A stretch of DNA of 64,000 nucleotides from Trachythela sp. YZ-2020 (Eukaryota > Cnidaria > Anthozoa > Malacalcyonacea > Clavulariidae), in NCBI GenBank assembly GCA_016169945.1, contig JADLSH010000257.1:310001-374000 (forward strand), in the 5' to 3' direction. A program made the position numbers and the translations under genes. Numbering within the stretch: the first letter of the stretch is position 1; every line of letters begins with the position of its first letter. The notes under the pieces are model-generated. The model did no database searches and was not told where the DNA came from. It was given only the letters and a program-made list of their open reading frames with translations. Positions 20,234-32,600 of this stretch are shown here, in pieces.

Positions 20234-22743
20234 ATGGCTGCAGTACATAGTTATTGAGCAGCACCCAAGCAACTTAAACTCGAAGGAAATGTTAGCGAAA
20301 ACTACCGCAAGTTCGATGAACATTGGTCACTTTTTGAGAAGACGGAATTGAAAGGAAAATCGCAAGAAGAACGATGTTCCTATTTCCTATTATGTATCGG
20401 CGAGAAAGGACGCGAGGTATATAAAACTCTAACTTTCGCAACGCCAGAATCAGAAACAGGCGAGAATAATACACCAGTTTGGAAGCGCACAACGGAACAA
20501 CTGAGGAACGCCTTCAGAGCATATTCCAACCCAAGGAAAAATCTCACATACGAGCGTCACAAATTTAATATTCGAGACCAATCTGAAGATGAAACGATCG
20601 ACCAATACGTGACAGTCTTGAGAACTCTGGCTGCGACCTGCGAATTCCAAACCCTTCAAGATGGCCTTATACGCGACCGAATCGTATGCGGCATCAAAAA
20701 TCAAAGTTTGAAAGAGCGTTTGTTACGTGAAACAGACATTTTATCCCGAGAACAAGTAAAGTCCCTGAGCGACAAGACTCCTGCAAACATCGACGCAGTA
20801 CACAGAGACGGACAAAGAGATCGACGCTATCAACGCCAAACAAGATTTCCTCGAGAACGTCCAGGAAACACAAACAAGAAAACCTGCGGGAATTGTGGAC
20901 GAAAGCACGAACCGAAGCAATGTCCTGCCTATGGTAAAGCGTGCAACAGTTGCGGTAAAAGCGGACACTTCGCCAAATTATGTCGATCAAGAACGAACCA
21001 ACCGAGTCATGACCAGCACTCTAAAGTTCAGCAACTCGAAGTAGACAGCGACACCTCTGATCACGGCATTGACGAAGTACGAAGTGGCGCAGACACTTCA
21101 ACAAACGAACACGCCACGTTAAGAATCAATAATAAATCCGTTCAACTGAAATTAGACTCTGGGGCTGAGACAAATGTTTTAACCACATCTGATTTCGAGA
21201 AAGTCGTACCGAAACGACAGCGACAGCAAAAGCTTAAACCTAGCAACGCGAAATTAAGAGCTTTTGGTGGGCACCCCATCCCAGTTTTAGGCAACTGTTA
21301 TTTGCGATGTACACACAAAGGCTCGACTCAAGTCCTCGAATTTCAGGTTGTCCAAACAGGCACTTCGCTCTTAGGTTGTGCAAATTGTAAAAGTATGAAG
21401 CTTATTACATTTAATAACGTTGAACAGATTACGAAAGAAACGAGTTCTCTATCTGGACTATCGAGTGAACAGATTTTCGAGAAATACTCAACCAGCTTCG
21501 AAGGAATCGGACGAATATCTGAACCGTATCACATTAAAGTTGACCCCACCGCAACTCCTGTCGTTCACCCCCCTCGGAAACTCCCCGCAACTCTTAGAGA
21601 CAGAGTACAAAGCGAACTGTCGGACATGGAGGCGAAAGGGATAATTCAACGAGTAGAGGGCCCTACGGAATGGGTCAATTCCATGGTGGTCAACGAAAAA
21701 CGGTCCGGCAAACTACGAATATGTATAGATCCTCGTGATCTGAACAAAGCGATCCGTCGAGAACATTACCAATTGCCTACTCAACAAGAGATAACCAGCA
21801 GATTGACAGGCGCTAAATATTTTAGTAAATTAGACGCGACATCTGGCTTTTGGCAAATGCCACTAGATGACGAAAGTTCTTATCTGACAACATTTAATAC
21901 CCCATTTGGACGCTATCGTTTTACTGTGGTACCCTTCGGCGTAGTATTCGCGCAAGAAGTTTTCCATAAGACGGTGCACGAACAATTTCGAGATATATCC
22001 GGCTGCGAGACTGATATAGACGATATTTTAATTTGGGGCCGCACGATCGAAGAACACGATAGGAATTTAGAACATGTACTTAATCGCGTTAATCAGATAA
22101 ACATGAAATTAAGTAGAGAAAAATGTGAATTTCGCAAGACTGAGCTCACCTACCTTGGTGAAGGTCTCACTCAACACGGTGTCAAACCTGACGTAGACAA
22201 AATTAAAGCAATTAACGATTACGTCAAGCCGACCAATAAACAAGATGTACAGCGGCTACTCGGAATGGTCAATTTCGTAGCAAAATTCGCGCCTAAAGTA
22301 TCCGAAGTCACCGCTCCCCTTCGCGAACTGATCAAAAAGAACATTGCGTTTCACTGGTTAGATATCCACGATAAAGCTTTTTCTGATTTAAAGCGCATCC
22401 TAACTGAACCTGAGACTCTCAGATATTATGACGTAGCCAAATCAGTCACACTTCAAGTCGACGCGTCACAGCACGGACTTGGGGCTGCATTAATTCAAAG
22501 TGATGGCCCAGTTGCTTATGCTTCAAAGGCTTTAAATGAAACCCAACGAAGATATGCTCAGATCGAAAAAGAGCTTCTAGCAATCGTCTTTGGCTGCAAA
22601 CGCTTTCATCAATATGTCTATGGTAAAACGATCACCATAGAAACAGATCATTCTCATAGAAACAGATCTGATTCTCATAGAAACAGATCATTGAGAACAT
22701 TCTTCGCAAGCCCTTATCTCAAGCGCCAAGCCGTCTTCAGAAA
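20234..22743 (+). pseudogene. Gypsy 1 gag-protease-RT-RNase H, broken
   Basis: A likely ATG at 20234 is followed by an in-frame TGA at 20255-20257; the frame is then open to 22750. Domains in order: a gag region; two zinc knuckles (CGNCGRKHEPKQC and CNSCGKSGHFAKLC, about 20883-20990); aspartic protease LDSGAE (about 21150); RT with KLRICIDPRDLNK, YFSKLDATSGFWQ, and the catalytic TDIDDILIW, where the usual Tyr/Phe of the Y-x-D-D box is replaced; and RNase H starting at LQVDASQ (about 22450). Near 22636-22692 three near-identical 20-bp units (catagaaacagatc) replace the expected codons after ETDH and shift the frame. Gag and pol are one frame, with no shift signal between them. Confidence 0.85.
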
Positions 22744-22935
22744 ATGTTGATGCAAATTCAAGAATATGACATTCATCTAGTCTACAAGAAAGGTAGCGAA
22801 ATGTACTTAGCGGACGCTTTATCCCGCGCATTTCCACCTGAGGTCGAAGAAGAGCAATTCGAAAGGGACATACACTCTGAACGTTTTATTCATCTTATGT
22901 CTACCGAGTCCTACGTAACCGATTCGTCAAGATGA
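22744..22935 (+). pseudogene. Gypsy 1 RNase H C-terminus / integrase linker
   Basis: A frame resuming after the triplication begins QIQEYDIHLVYKKGSE and contains LADALSRAF, the conserved boundary at the end of RNase H in gypsy pol. It ends at a stop (22933-22935) just before the integrase frame, so another one- or two-base shift lies at about 22935. Confidence 0.75.
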
Positions 22936-22939
22936 GACC

Positions 22940-24184
22940 ATGCGCAAACTTCGTGAACAGATCGAGTACGGTTGGCCTGAGCATCGATCGCTAGTGCCAC
23001 CAGAGATTCGAAGTTATTACCCCTATCGTCATGATCTCACCACCCACGATGATCTCATATTCAAAGCCCACAACATCCTAATCCCTCCGAAATTACGAGC
23101 TGAAACCCTAACCAAACTACACCATTCCCACCAAGGCATCGAGAAAACCAAAAGACTAGCTCGCGAGTCTATCTTTTGGCCCGGAATGAGCGCACAAATT
23201 GACGAACATGTATCGAAATGCGAAACATGCCTAACAAATGCTAATGCCAACTCTCGCGAACCGTTGAAACCACACGAAATCCCCCAACGTCCATGGCAAA
23301 AAGTCGGAACAGACCTTTTCGATTGGAAGGGCAAACCACACCTAATCGTGGTGGATTATTACAGTCGTTATCCCGAAGTGGCTGAATTACGCGATACCAA
23401 GGCACGAACTGTAATCTCAAAGACTAAATCTATATTTAGCCGACATGGAATTCCCAATGAGGTCATCTCAGACAACGGACCTCAATATTCCTCGCAGGAA
23501 TACCAGCATTTCGCGAAAGCCTACGACTTTACGCACACAACCATAAGCCCGAGATATCCTCAGTCTGGTGGTCTACATGAGAAAACCGTACAGACTGTTA
23601 AAAATATATTGGAGAAATGTCACACGAATAACGAAGACCCTTACTTAGCACTCCTCGACTATAGAAACACTCCAATCGACGGTGTAAGTCCAGCGCAAAC
23701 CTTAATGAGCCGGCGACTCCGCTCCACTATACCCACAACGCAGGAACATCTCCAACCAACACTCATTGACGGGGCTAAATTCTCCGATAATCGCCAACAG
23801 CAACAACAACTTCAGAAATTCTACTACGACAAAACCGCCAGTCTTCTTTCCCCCCTAGGCGAAGGTGACATTGTACGTCTTAAACATGATCCTAACAGCT
23901 CGAAGTGGATCAAGGCGAAGATCGTTCGAGCACACGAAACACCCCGAAGCTTCATAATCGAAACGACAAACGGAGCACAGTACAGGAGAAACAGACGGCA
24001 CCTACGGAAAACTAACGAGGCGTCATTCGACGCGACTCGTGAACATATTGAAAACCTTATGCCTACGATGAACACTAATAATGATGAGACACGGGAAACC
24101 AATCATCCTAAGACATCTACAGCAGAAGCTCCAAGAAGAAGTCGTTATGGTCGTCTGATAAACCAGAACCCAAGTTACAACTGA
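22940..24184 (+). CDS. Gypsy 1 integrase and C-terminal domain
   Basis: 414 codons. The HHCC zinc domain is seen as HHSHQGIEKT...CETC (about 23119-23230). The D-D-E core shows D in GTDLFDW, D in ISDNGPQY and E in LHEKTVQTV, where the usual GxAER context is altered. A GPY/F-like module follows around GEGDIVRLK. The tail is basic and has no chromodomain. The frame is separate from the upstream pol frame because of a frameshift, so translation from the native product would fail. Confidence 0.85.
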   Translation: MRKLREQIEYGWPEHRSLVPPEIRSYYPYRHDLTTHDDLIFKAHNILIPPKLRAETLTKLHHSHQGIEKTKRLARESIFWPGMSAQIDEHVSKCETCLTNANANSREPLKPHEIPQRPWQKVGTDLFDWKGKPHLIVVDYYSRYPEVAELRDTKARTVISKTKSIFSRHGIPNEVISDNGPQYSSQEYQHFAKAYDFTHTTISPRYPQSGGLHEKTVQTVKNILEKCHTNNEDPYLALLDYRNTPIDGVSPAQTLMSRRLRSTIPTTQEHLQPTLIDGAKFSDNRQQQQQLQKFYYDKTASLLSPLGEGDIVRLKHDPNSSKWIKAKIVRAHETPRSFIIETTNGAQYRRNRRHLRKTNEASFDATREHIENLMPTMNTNNDETRETNHPKTSTAEAPRRSRYGRLINQNPSYN

Positions 24185-24280
24185 CAATCATATGAACGAT
24201 TATGAACACATATATCTATAGAAACGAAGCTTAAAATTTGAACAATGATTTCATATATTAATCAATATTATTTTAATCTT

Positions 24281-24305
24281 AGGAAAAGGGAGATGTAATA
24301 TATAG
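24281..24305 (+). other. Polypurine tract and truncated 3' LTR start
   Basis: aggaaaagggaga (24281-24293) is the plus-strand primer, followed by tgtaatatatag, the first 12 bases of the LTR. Then the sequence (tacttcataaag) departs from the LTR. This is the right breakpoint of the inversion. Confidence 0.85.
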
Positions 24306-26638
24306 TACTTCATAAAGATTATTGTTCTTCGTATATTTACTCTTCGTATATTATTTACTCAGTGGAAATCTTTTATTTTGTTTATTTTACACTTGTTTAC
24401 AGACATAAACCGCAGTTGGACTCTCTGTTGGCTGTGGTTCAGCTGGAAGATTTAAAATATGCATATCAAAGTAAAGCCGTATTGAACTTTGTATTGAACA
24501 GTATACGCTACGATTTATGTGAGCCGACTTATGGTTTAAGTCTGAGGTATTTAACGAAGCAAAACAAAGAGCGAGAATATATAATGAACCCACAGATTAT
24601 ATCACTGACTGTTTCTCGTTTGGTGCGAATCAAGCTAAATGGTAGCGTCCGGGCCGGGCTTAGTCAACTGACCAATCACCAATTATCCATTCAGTGCCAT
24701 TTTGTACTAGCAATTTTGTCTTCTGTGTAAAACAAAATAGAGAAAAGTGCACATAATTAAGGATATACCGTGTGTATAAAAACCTGAACCCTTTCAAATT
24801 CAAATTAGCTAACATATTGTAGTAATTTGACAGCTCTAATCCCTCGTCAAATTAATATGCGTTAATTAAAACACAACTCACAAGTTCTTCCACACATTGC
24901 CATAGGAAATTAATCATAACTTGACTCTCATATGTACAAGGTGTTGCAAACGTATTTACAATAATTTGCTCTTCATTTAATTCATGCTCAGATAAATTTA
25001 CAACTTATTTGAAAAGACTCCTGTCAACGATAAAATAATTTGACACTTGCTCACTCGAAAAATATTTGCGAAAAAAGTCACTGCTACTAAACTTTGGGTA
25101 CGGTTGTAATGTAACACCATAAATATGCGAACAAATTGAGGGTTGCTTCGCGTGTGCCTTAAAATCTCGACGTTTCGAGCTAAAGCCCTTCGTTTATATC
25201 CTTTAGGCACACGCGAAGCAACCCTCAATTTGTTCTATATGTCCGTGACCGACGCTGAATTAAAGTCTACCATAAATATGCGCTGCTCTGCAGTGAACTG
25301 ACCCATTTTATCCTTTCTGCAGGTCTGAATTTAAACATATTTCTTTTAAATTTTCTAATTTTTGTTTCTTTCAGTTTTGTCCCATGAGTATACAAGACCT
25401 TGTGTTCTTACCCAACCATTAATTCAAAGCAATTAGAGCTGTCAAATTACTACAATACGTTATAGTTAATTTGAATTTGAGAGGTTCAGGTTTTTTTTAG
25501 ACACACTGTATTACGTAATTTGAAGTGAGCCAACAGTGCGAAAACTTATTCAAATCATGCAGCAGTTGTGTTGTGGCTATTTGTATAGACGGGTAAGCTT
25601 TGTTTATATAATTTGATATTTTGCCTGCCAATGATATGCGCGAGCAACTTATTTTGTATTGTCTAATTATGCAAGCATACCTGCATACGTAATAAACAAC
25701 TCGTGTGTGTTAAAGCTTTCAAAAAAGCATGCCCGCGCCTATTCTTGGCAGGCAAAGTATCAAATTATGTAAACAAGGTTTACCAATCTAACACAAATGA
25801 TGATTGAGCGATTGAATATTTTAATATGCGTCAGCTACATGATATGACTGTTATAATTCAACAGCAATTTTATGATTAGACATATATAAATAGAATATTC
25901 TGTTCCATCGAGCGAGATGTCCAAAGTCAGAAGCCCGCGGGGCGTCGGGGTTAGGGTGGGGTTAGAATAGGGATGGGCTAGGGTTATTTTAACACTGTGG
26001 GCTACATGCAATGCGGAAAAATTGTTTATCCCCTCTACTTTCTCATTAGCATTAAGTTATGGAGAGTAAACCCTGACAAGCATGCTTGCCCTTATAAGCA
26101 ATGAGAACGCAGAAGGGACGGGCATGGTGGGGTGAACGTTTTCCCTATGAAGTTCGTGCCAGCTGACATTAATTTATTCCTATGTTACTTGACTTATAAT
26201 GCTAATGACGTCATCGGGATTATGAATATTCAATTAGTTTGAATAGAATGTAATTTTGTGCTACATAATAAATTCTTAAATTAGAATTAATAGATCATTG
26301 AACAACAATGATATATTGTCGCCTCGTTGAATGGAATACCTTTCCTCTCATGAAAATATTCTCACCATTCCACTCATAAAGGTTCATTATTTGTATAATA
26401 TTTATAAAGGGCTGGTTTCAAACCTTGTATAAAGCCAGGCTCTGACCACATAAATATATTATCTATTGTCTGACTCATGATTTCGAAACCAATGCCGAGA
26501 TCAAAGTTCAATTCATTATCAATAACCACCAATCAAAATGCTGGAAATTCAATAGCCACTTGAAAATATTCAATATAATATTTTGTCTGGGGAAGTGTAG
26601 CGTACAATGAACTTCTGTCGGGTCTTGATTTAGCAAAC
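24306..26638. other. Gene-free stretch upstream of BBOX-like copy 2
   Basis: A 122-codon frame at 24362-24730 starts without good context and matches no family known to me. The perfect inverted repeat at 25129-25235 is listed separately. The last part, around 26580-26638, is the immediate 5' region of BBOX-like copy 2; no TATA box is clear there. Confidence 0.4.
25129..25235. repeat. Perfect 31-bp inverted repeat around a 45-bp hammerhead-like spacer
   Basis: Arms at 25129-25159 and 25205-25235 match exactly. On the minus strand the spacer carries gaagggctttagctcgaaac, reminiscent of stem II and the GAAA half of small hammerhead ribozymes found in Penelope-like elements; the CTGATGA half is not intact (ataaac before gaaggg). 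No coding sequence. Confidence 0.7.
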
Positions 26639-29600
26639 ATGCTATCCTTAATAGCACGCCGTTGGCTTCGAACTCATTTTCGATGGTTCAACAACAGCAC
26701 ACATCGCTGTTTAACACTGTCGACTACATGCAATGCGGCACAGAATGTCTCTAAAAACGAGAACGAATGCTTAGTGATAAAGTGGAACGATGGCAAAGTC
26801 GATGAATATCCATATGTTTATCTGCGAGAGAATTGCCGTTGCCCAGCGTGTTATACAGACGAAAGAAAATCACGTACAATGTATGCACCAAAACAAGTTG
26901 ATCTCAGTATTACAGCGAAATCAGCTAACTTGAATACTGAGAATGATCAGTTGGAAGTAAACTGGGGAGATGGTCATACTAGCCATTATTCATTCGAATG
27001 GTTAAAATATTTGAGGTATATACTGCAGGGAGCATAAAAAAGTACTCCAACTCGTGCGTTTATAGTTATATCGAGTTCATAGTTCATTTTCGTATCAGCT
27101 TATGTTAGACTTAGTCCAGTTCGTCCTAAACTTGAATATGCAAGCTGCGCATGGAACCCCTATACCAAACATTAATTTAAGGGGTGAGGTATTAATTGGG
27201 ACGAAAGTCCTGTTCAACATCCCAGTCACGTAGGTTGTCTTGTATAAATATGTTATGACATTGTATATTTCACTAAATCATTGCCTTTTGCAAACATTTG
27301 TGACGAATAGGCAATTCCAGCTATCGCAATGCATGCCGGTAAAAGTGGTTATTTTTCCATTTCGCGCCAAATGGCGGACGGGAAATGTGTATTTTAAACG
27401 AAGCTATATTTTTAAATTTTCATGCTTTATCTTTCGCTCCAAACACTGGTTTAAAAGTTGTATTTTTAGCAGAGGTGATCAGGACTCATAAACGTAAGTT
27501 TCGGCGAAATCCATTCGATAATTCGCGAGAAAATTGCTTTCGAGTTGACACAGAGTGAAGCAAATTTGGCAAAAAGCTGGCTTCGAAAACTACTCTGTCG
27601 CACGTTTTGAAGTAAATAAAGTGATCGGTAAGAGCACTGTAGACAATTTACCCCTTCGAATGGAGCTCTGTAACCAAAGAATCTAGATTTATTGTTTTTT
27701 TTATGTATTTCTGACTGCTTCATTTCAAATTAGTGTTTTGGTTGCTGTGTGTATGCAAAAGGTTGTATTTTTAAGAAGCCCTTCCATTAAAATAACTGAA
27801 AATATATTATATGCAAAGTCCTTTGTCTGCCACTACTCCAGACAGTAAGTAGTGACTATCATGGCCAGTGATTGCTGAAAGTTGTTAACAAACAGCCCTT
27901 TGTCCCATGATATACTGTAGTTCAACTATAATTGTTTAGGGGCTGTTCATAAGAACCATGCTTGCTATCCCCATACCAAGACTGCTTCATATATTGTTTT
28001 ATATATATCTGTAAGCTTGGGGTCCAGTGTCGGCTGCAGCCAAAAATATACAACACTGCTAGTCCCACAACATTCGGAAGGGTTGTCGTTGCAGCCCATG
28101 ACTGCCCGCTTGCTAGAACCAAGGCCAGATTTTGGTGTACATGCTGGGGGAGGTGAAATAAATTTTAGGGGAGGTGCAGTGTAAAGTAAAAAATGTTACT
28201 TTATGTATGTAATGTAATATATGTATTTATGCATTATGATTGTGTGACTTATCCAATTGAAATTGTGTTTGAACAAAACTTGGCAAGTTGGTTGTAATGG
28301 TTCTGTTATTATTCAATATTAAATTTTGATCCATCATTTAACTGTTAACAAGGGGAGGTGTATAAATTACCAGGGGTGGCACAAAAATTCTCAGGGGAGG
28401 TGCAAAATTATCCCAGGAGATGTGCTCACCTCCCCTCAAAATCCGGCCATGGTAGTGACTAAGTGGCTGTTGGACTAAGGCAACATCTCCACATTACTGT
28501 GTTCACATGAAACTTTCAAGTGCGCCAAACAAGATCCACACCAAACATTCTAGATTGTGAATCGTTATTGGGAGGGGGTGGGAGGGGATGGGCAGTGAAC
28601 AAACCAAACTGTTGTGGACCATCAGGTCAGTTTCTGCTTCTCTTGCTGCTTCATGAAGGGTCTGCAACTGTATGTCACTCAAGTAAATCAATTAAAAAGG
28701 GTGTGGATGAAATCTGGTTCAGATTAGCACTTCCAAAGGGTAACCTTAAGTCCCTGTTTAAGATATCTTACTAAGAGGGGGAGATATCTTCCTAAGAGGG
28801 GAGTGGGGGTAGTGAGCAAACTTCCCATTTCCCTTAGGGGGAAGTGTGAACATTTTCTGTAATTACCTATTTTGCAAAAATTATATCATTGGCTTGGATA
28901 GCCAACACATATTAGGCACATGACAAGCTTGCAAGGTGAGCTAGAATGATTTGTCAAGGCCATCATCAGCCTACAATTATAACTCATGTGGACATTTAGG
29001 TGGGAATTAAATAAATAAAACCTTGGACTTCAAAAGTAAACAAAGGTAATTGAATTGGCCGTTATAATAATAAAGACAAAATCTTTAAAAATGCCACCAC
29101 CATACACTGCACCTCCCCTAAAATTTATTTCACCTCCCCCAAAAATTGCACAGCATGGTGTGCATGCCCAGCATGCACACCAAAATCTGGCCTTGGTCCT
29201 AGCAAGCGGGCAGTCATGGGCTGCAACGACAACCCTTCCGAATGTTGTGGGACTAGCAGTGTTGTATATTTTTGGCTGCAGCCGACACTGGACCCCAAGG
29301 TTACAGATATATATAAAACAATACATGAAGCAATCTTGGTATGGGCATAGCAAGCATGGTTCTTATGAACAGCCCCTAAACAATTATAGTTGAACTACAG
29401 TATATCATGGGACAAAGGACTGTTTGTTAACAACTTTCAGCAATCACTGGCCATGGTAGTCACTACTTACTGTCTGGAGTAGTGGCAGACAAAGGACTTT
29501 GCATATAATATACTTTCCGAGTTATTTTAATGGAAGGGCTTCTTAAAAATACAACCTTTTGCATACACACAGCAACCAAAACACTAATTTTTGCTACTAT

Positions 29601-32600
29601 TCTATAAACACATGTGGCCACAACCAAAAATATAGCCAAAATAAAGTCACCAGCAAAGCAGATGTATTTTACAGTCAATACTGTTCGGAAATAACGAGAA
29701 AGTTGCTAGTAAACCGGGTTTGTTTTCGCGACAAACCATGTCAAAGTGAAGCCATGCCTCTGGGACATGTTGATAAAATGTCGGCTAAAACATTTTGATT
29801 TTTAACTGCCTGTACGTAGAAATGAAGCAGTCAGAATACATAAAAACAATAAATCTAGATTCTTTGGTTACAGAGCTCCATTTGAAGGGGTAAATTGTCT
29901 ACAGTGCTCTTACCGATCACTTTATTTACTTCAATACGTGCGACAGAGTAGTTTTCGAAGCCAGCTTTTTGCCAAGTTTGCTTCACCCCTGTGTCAACTC
30001 GAAAGTAATTTTCTCGCGAATTGTCGAATGGATTTCGCCGAAACTTACGGTTATGAGTCCTGATCACCTCTGCTAAAAATACAACTTTTAAACCAGTGTT
30101 TGGAGCGAAAGATAAAGCATAAAAATTAAAAAATTTAGCTTCGTTTAAAATACACATTTTCCGTCCGCCATTTGGCGTGAAATGGAAGAATAACGGCTCA
30201 ATAACCACTTTTACCGGCATGCATTGCGATAGCTGGAATTGCCTATTGAATAATAAGTATAAGTAATCATGCGATGTTGCTCGTACAATTAGGGATTAAT
30301 AGTACGAGTGATGTTTGGAAATTTGCCAAAATTGGACGAGCCGCCGGGGCGAGTCCAATTTGGAAAATGACAAAATTTCCGCCATTTTGTTTGTTTTGGG
30401 AAAATCATTAATTGTACTGCAGTACAATTAATGAAATAATTGTACTCCTCTCAACCAATCAGCATCCAGTAATTTTGTCATGCTAATAATAATAATAATA
30501 AACGGAACATTGATATTAGCTAGAAATGATTCAACTCGCGTCACTGACTAGATTTGTATGCAATGATATTAGTCATGATATAGTCTTGATATGGTCATGT
30601 ATCTTCTATGATTAAGAATTTAGGATGGGACACATTGGAGCAACAACGTAGGACACGCCACCAAACATGGATGTTCTATATTAAGATATATCAGCATTAT
30701 CAGGGCAACGTTGGTATAGGCCTACCCGAAGAAGTGTGTCCGTTAAAGGACATTGGCAACGAAAATTTTTATTCCTTACATTTATAGAGCATGCCTACGG
30801 AATACTTAATTTCATAGTTTCCCTTGTCCATCGCATTTAGTTGTTGAGAAAATTTGTGACAAAGTTCAACAGTCGTCCGCCATTTTGAAAAAAACGGCGT
30901 ATGCTAATTTATGCATGAATACATTAAATGACGTCATTAGATGGGTTGACACAATTTCTCTAATATAAACTCTATAGTGTATTACCACACGCGATAAACT
31001 TAGACGGCAGAAAGGTTTTAACAAGTGTGTAACATGTTTGTACCACTACTTTTGATACTATTTGTTCCAATTCCGTGTGAAATAGACGCATAAATTCGAA
31101 TATCACATAGGAAATCCTTATGCAATGTTATGCTATTATTGTCTATATCCCCTGAATGTCTCGCTGGTAAATGCATAAAAATTGCTCAAATTGCAAAACA
31201 ATCAAATCTCTATCAGCACGTTCAGTTACCAGTTCCAATTATTATTGAAAATACAACAGTAAATAAAATTGTCACAATGTAGTCTTGTGTTAATAACTGT
31301 TTATGTATTGTTAGACGGCAAAGCTTAAATAAATGTAGTCTATACTAATACTAACTATTAAACCTAAGTAGCTGGCGCAATTATGATATACATTCAAAAT
31401 ACACAAGAATAAAGGCCTAAAAATTTGGATAGTTCATCATTGAGATTTGAACTACTCGTTTTATACTTTCAATGCAGTTGGACAGTGTAGTATAAAGAAG
31501 CGCTATTACATAAAACAAACTACAAATAGCATGCTGTATTCGCATTCAAGGTATATTATTGATTGTTGTAGAGAGTATATCGCTTCATCGCTTGTATTGA
31601 CAGTGCAAATTTAAGTTACCCATGATTATTGAAATAAAAGTAGAAAACAAACAAGATTAATACAACTACAGTCATTTTGAAAAGCGAAGAGAATACCGGT
31701 ATGTCAGTTAATAGCAAGTCTTCAGTGCGGCAACGCATTAAATTATTAATTTATATTTTAATGATCAGTTATTCCCTAATCCCTCTACCCATATGCGCGT
31801 CTTGACTTTTCGTAAAAAAGAGTATAACAAAAGATCTAAAAATATTAGAGTTCTCACTTCTATAATTGATATTGTGTGTTGACGCAATTAATAACGTTAA
31901 TAACTATATTTACTGAATTACTGTAATGGGAATCGCTACATTTTCGGCAATATTTTTACCAGCTTCGTCATGTATAATTCACCAAACTATTTAGCCACAC
32001 ATATGAAACTGAATTTAAGCCAGAGAACAGCTATAGTCTGGCTTTGTTCTATAAACTAGCTATAGCTAGTTTATAGATATACTAAATAATGTACTATATT
32101 GACAGCTTCATATTTCCCGTCAAAACAATAGAAGCTCAAAACTTCATAATCATACGAATTGCGTGAATATCTATTCTTTAAAACTTGAATATAGATTGTT
32201 TTCAAAAGAATATTACTTGCATCCAATAATTCTGCACCAGATTTATTTTTCAGTAACATTCAAGGCTTTAGTTTAGCTCCAGATATTTATGGGTCAAGGT
32301 GCTCAAAATCGCTGGTTGACAATTCGTTCAACCTTTCTCGGTGTCTCGAGTTTATAATTATATAATATAACATTTCAAACATCTCTTCTCGTGTCTTCGG
32401 TTAAATAATGTATCCTACAACAACAGATGGTTCATGACGACACAAAATACTATAGTATAGCTTCAATAATACCTCAATCATTCACGAACGCGTGACACAA
32501 TTAAACCACGCAAGTTGTAAAATTCGCCATTCCTTTCCTTCTTACACGCTTAATATGGCTTTACCCGATAGTGTAGCATTTCCTTAGTTCTCCTGCCTGG

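Larger units (their letters stand above)
20016..24305 (+). mobile_element. Ty3/gypsy LTR retrotransposon 1, inserted in LINE ORF1
   Basis: 5' LTR 20016-20201, primer-binding site, gag-pol, polypurine tract 24281-24293, and the first 12 bp of the 3' LTR. The gene order protease, RT, RNase H, integrase defines Ty3/gypsy. The target duplication CCCAT is at 20011-20015 and, after undoing an inversion, at 13291-13295. The LTRs are nearly identical, so the insertion is young, but the coding region has a stop in gag and two frameshifts. Confidence 0.9.

Noticed and set aside
24362..24730. 122-codon ORF right of the inversion breakpoint
   Set aside because: No ATG-supported start, no domain, and it does not continue LINE ORF1.
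27962..29353. Two similar proteins on opposite strands
   Set aside because: They mirror each other because they lie in the arms of the foldback-like element.
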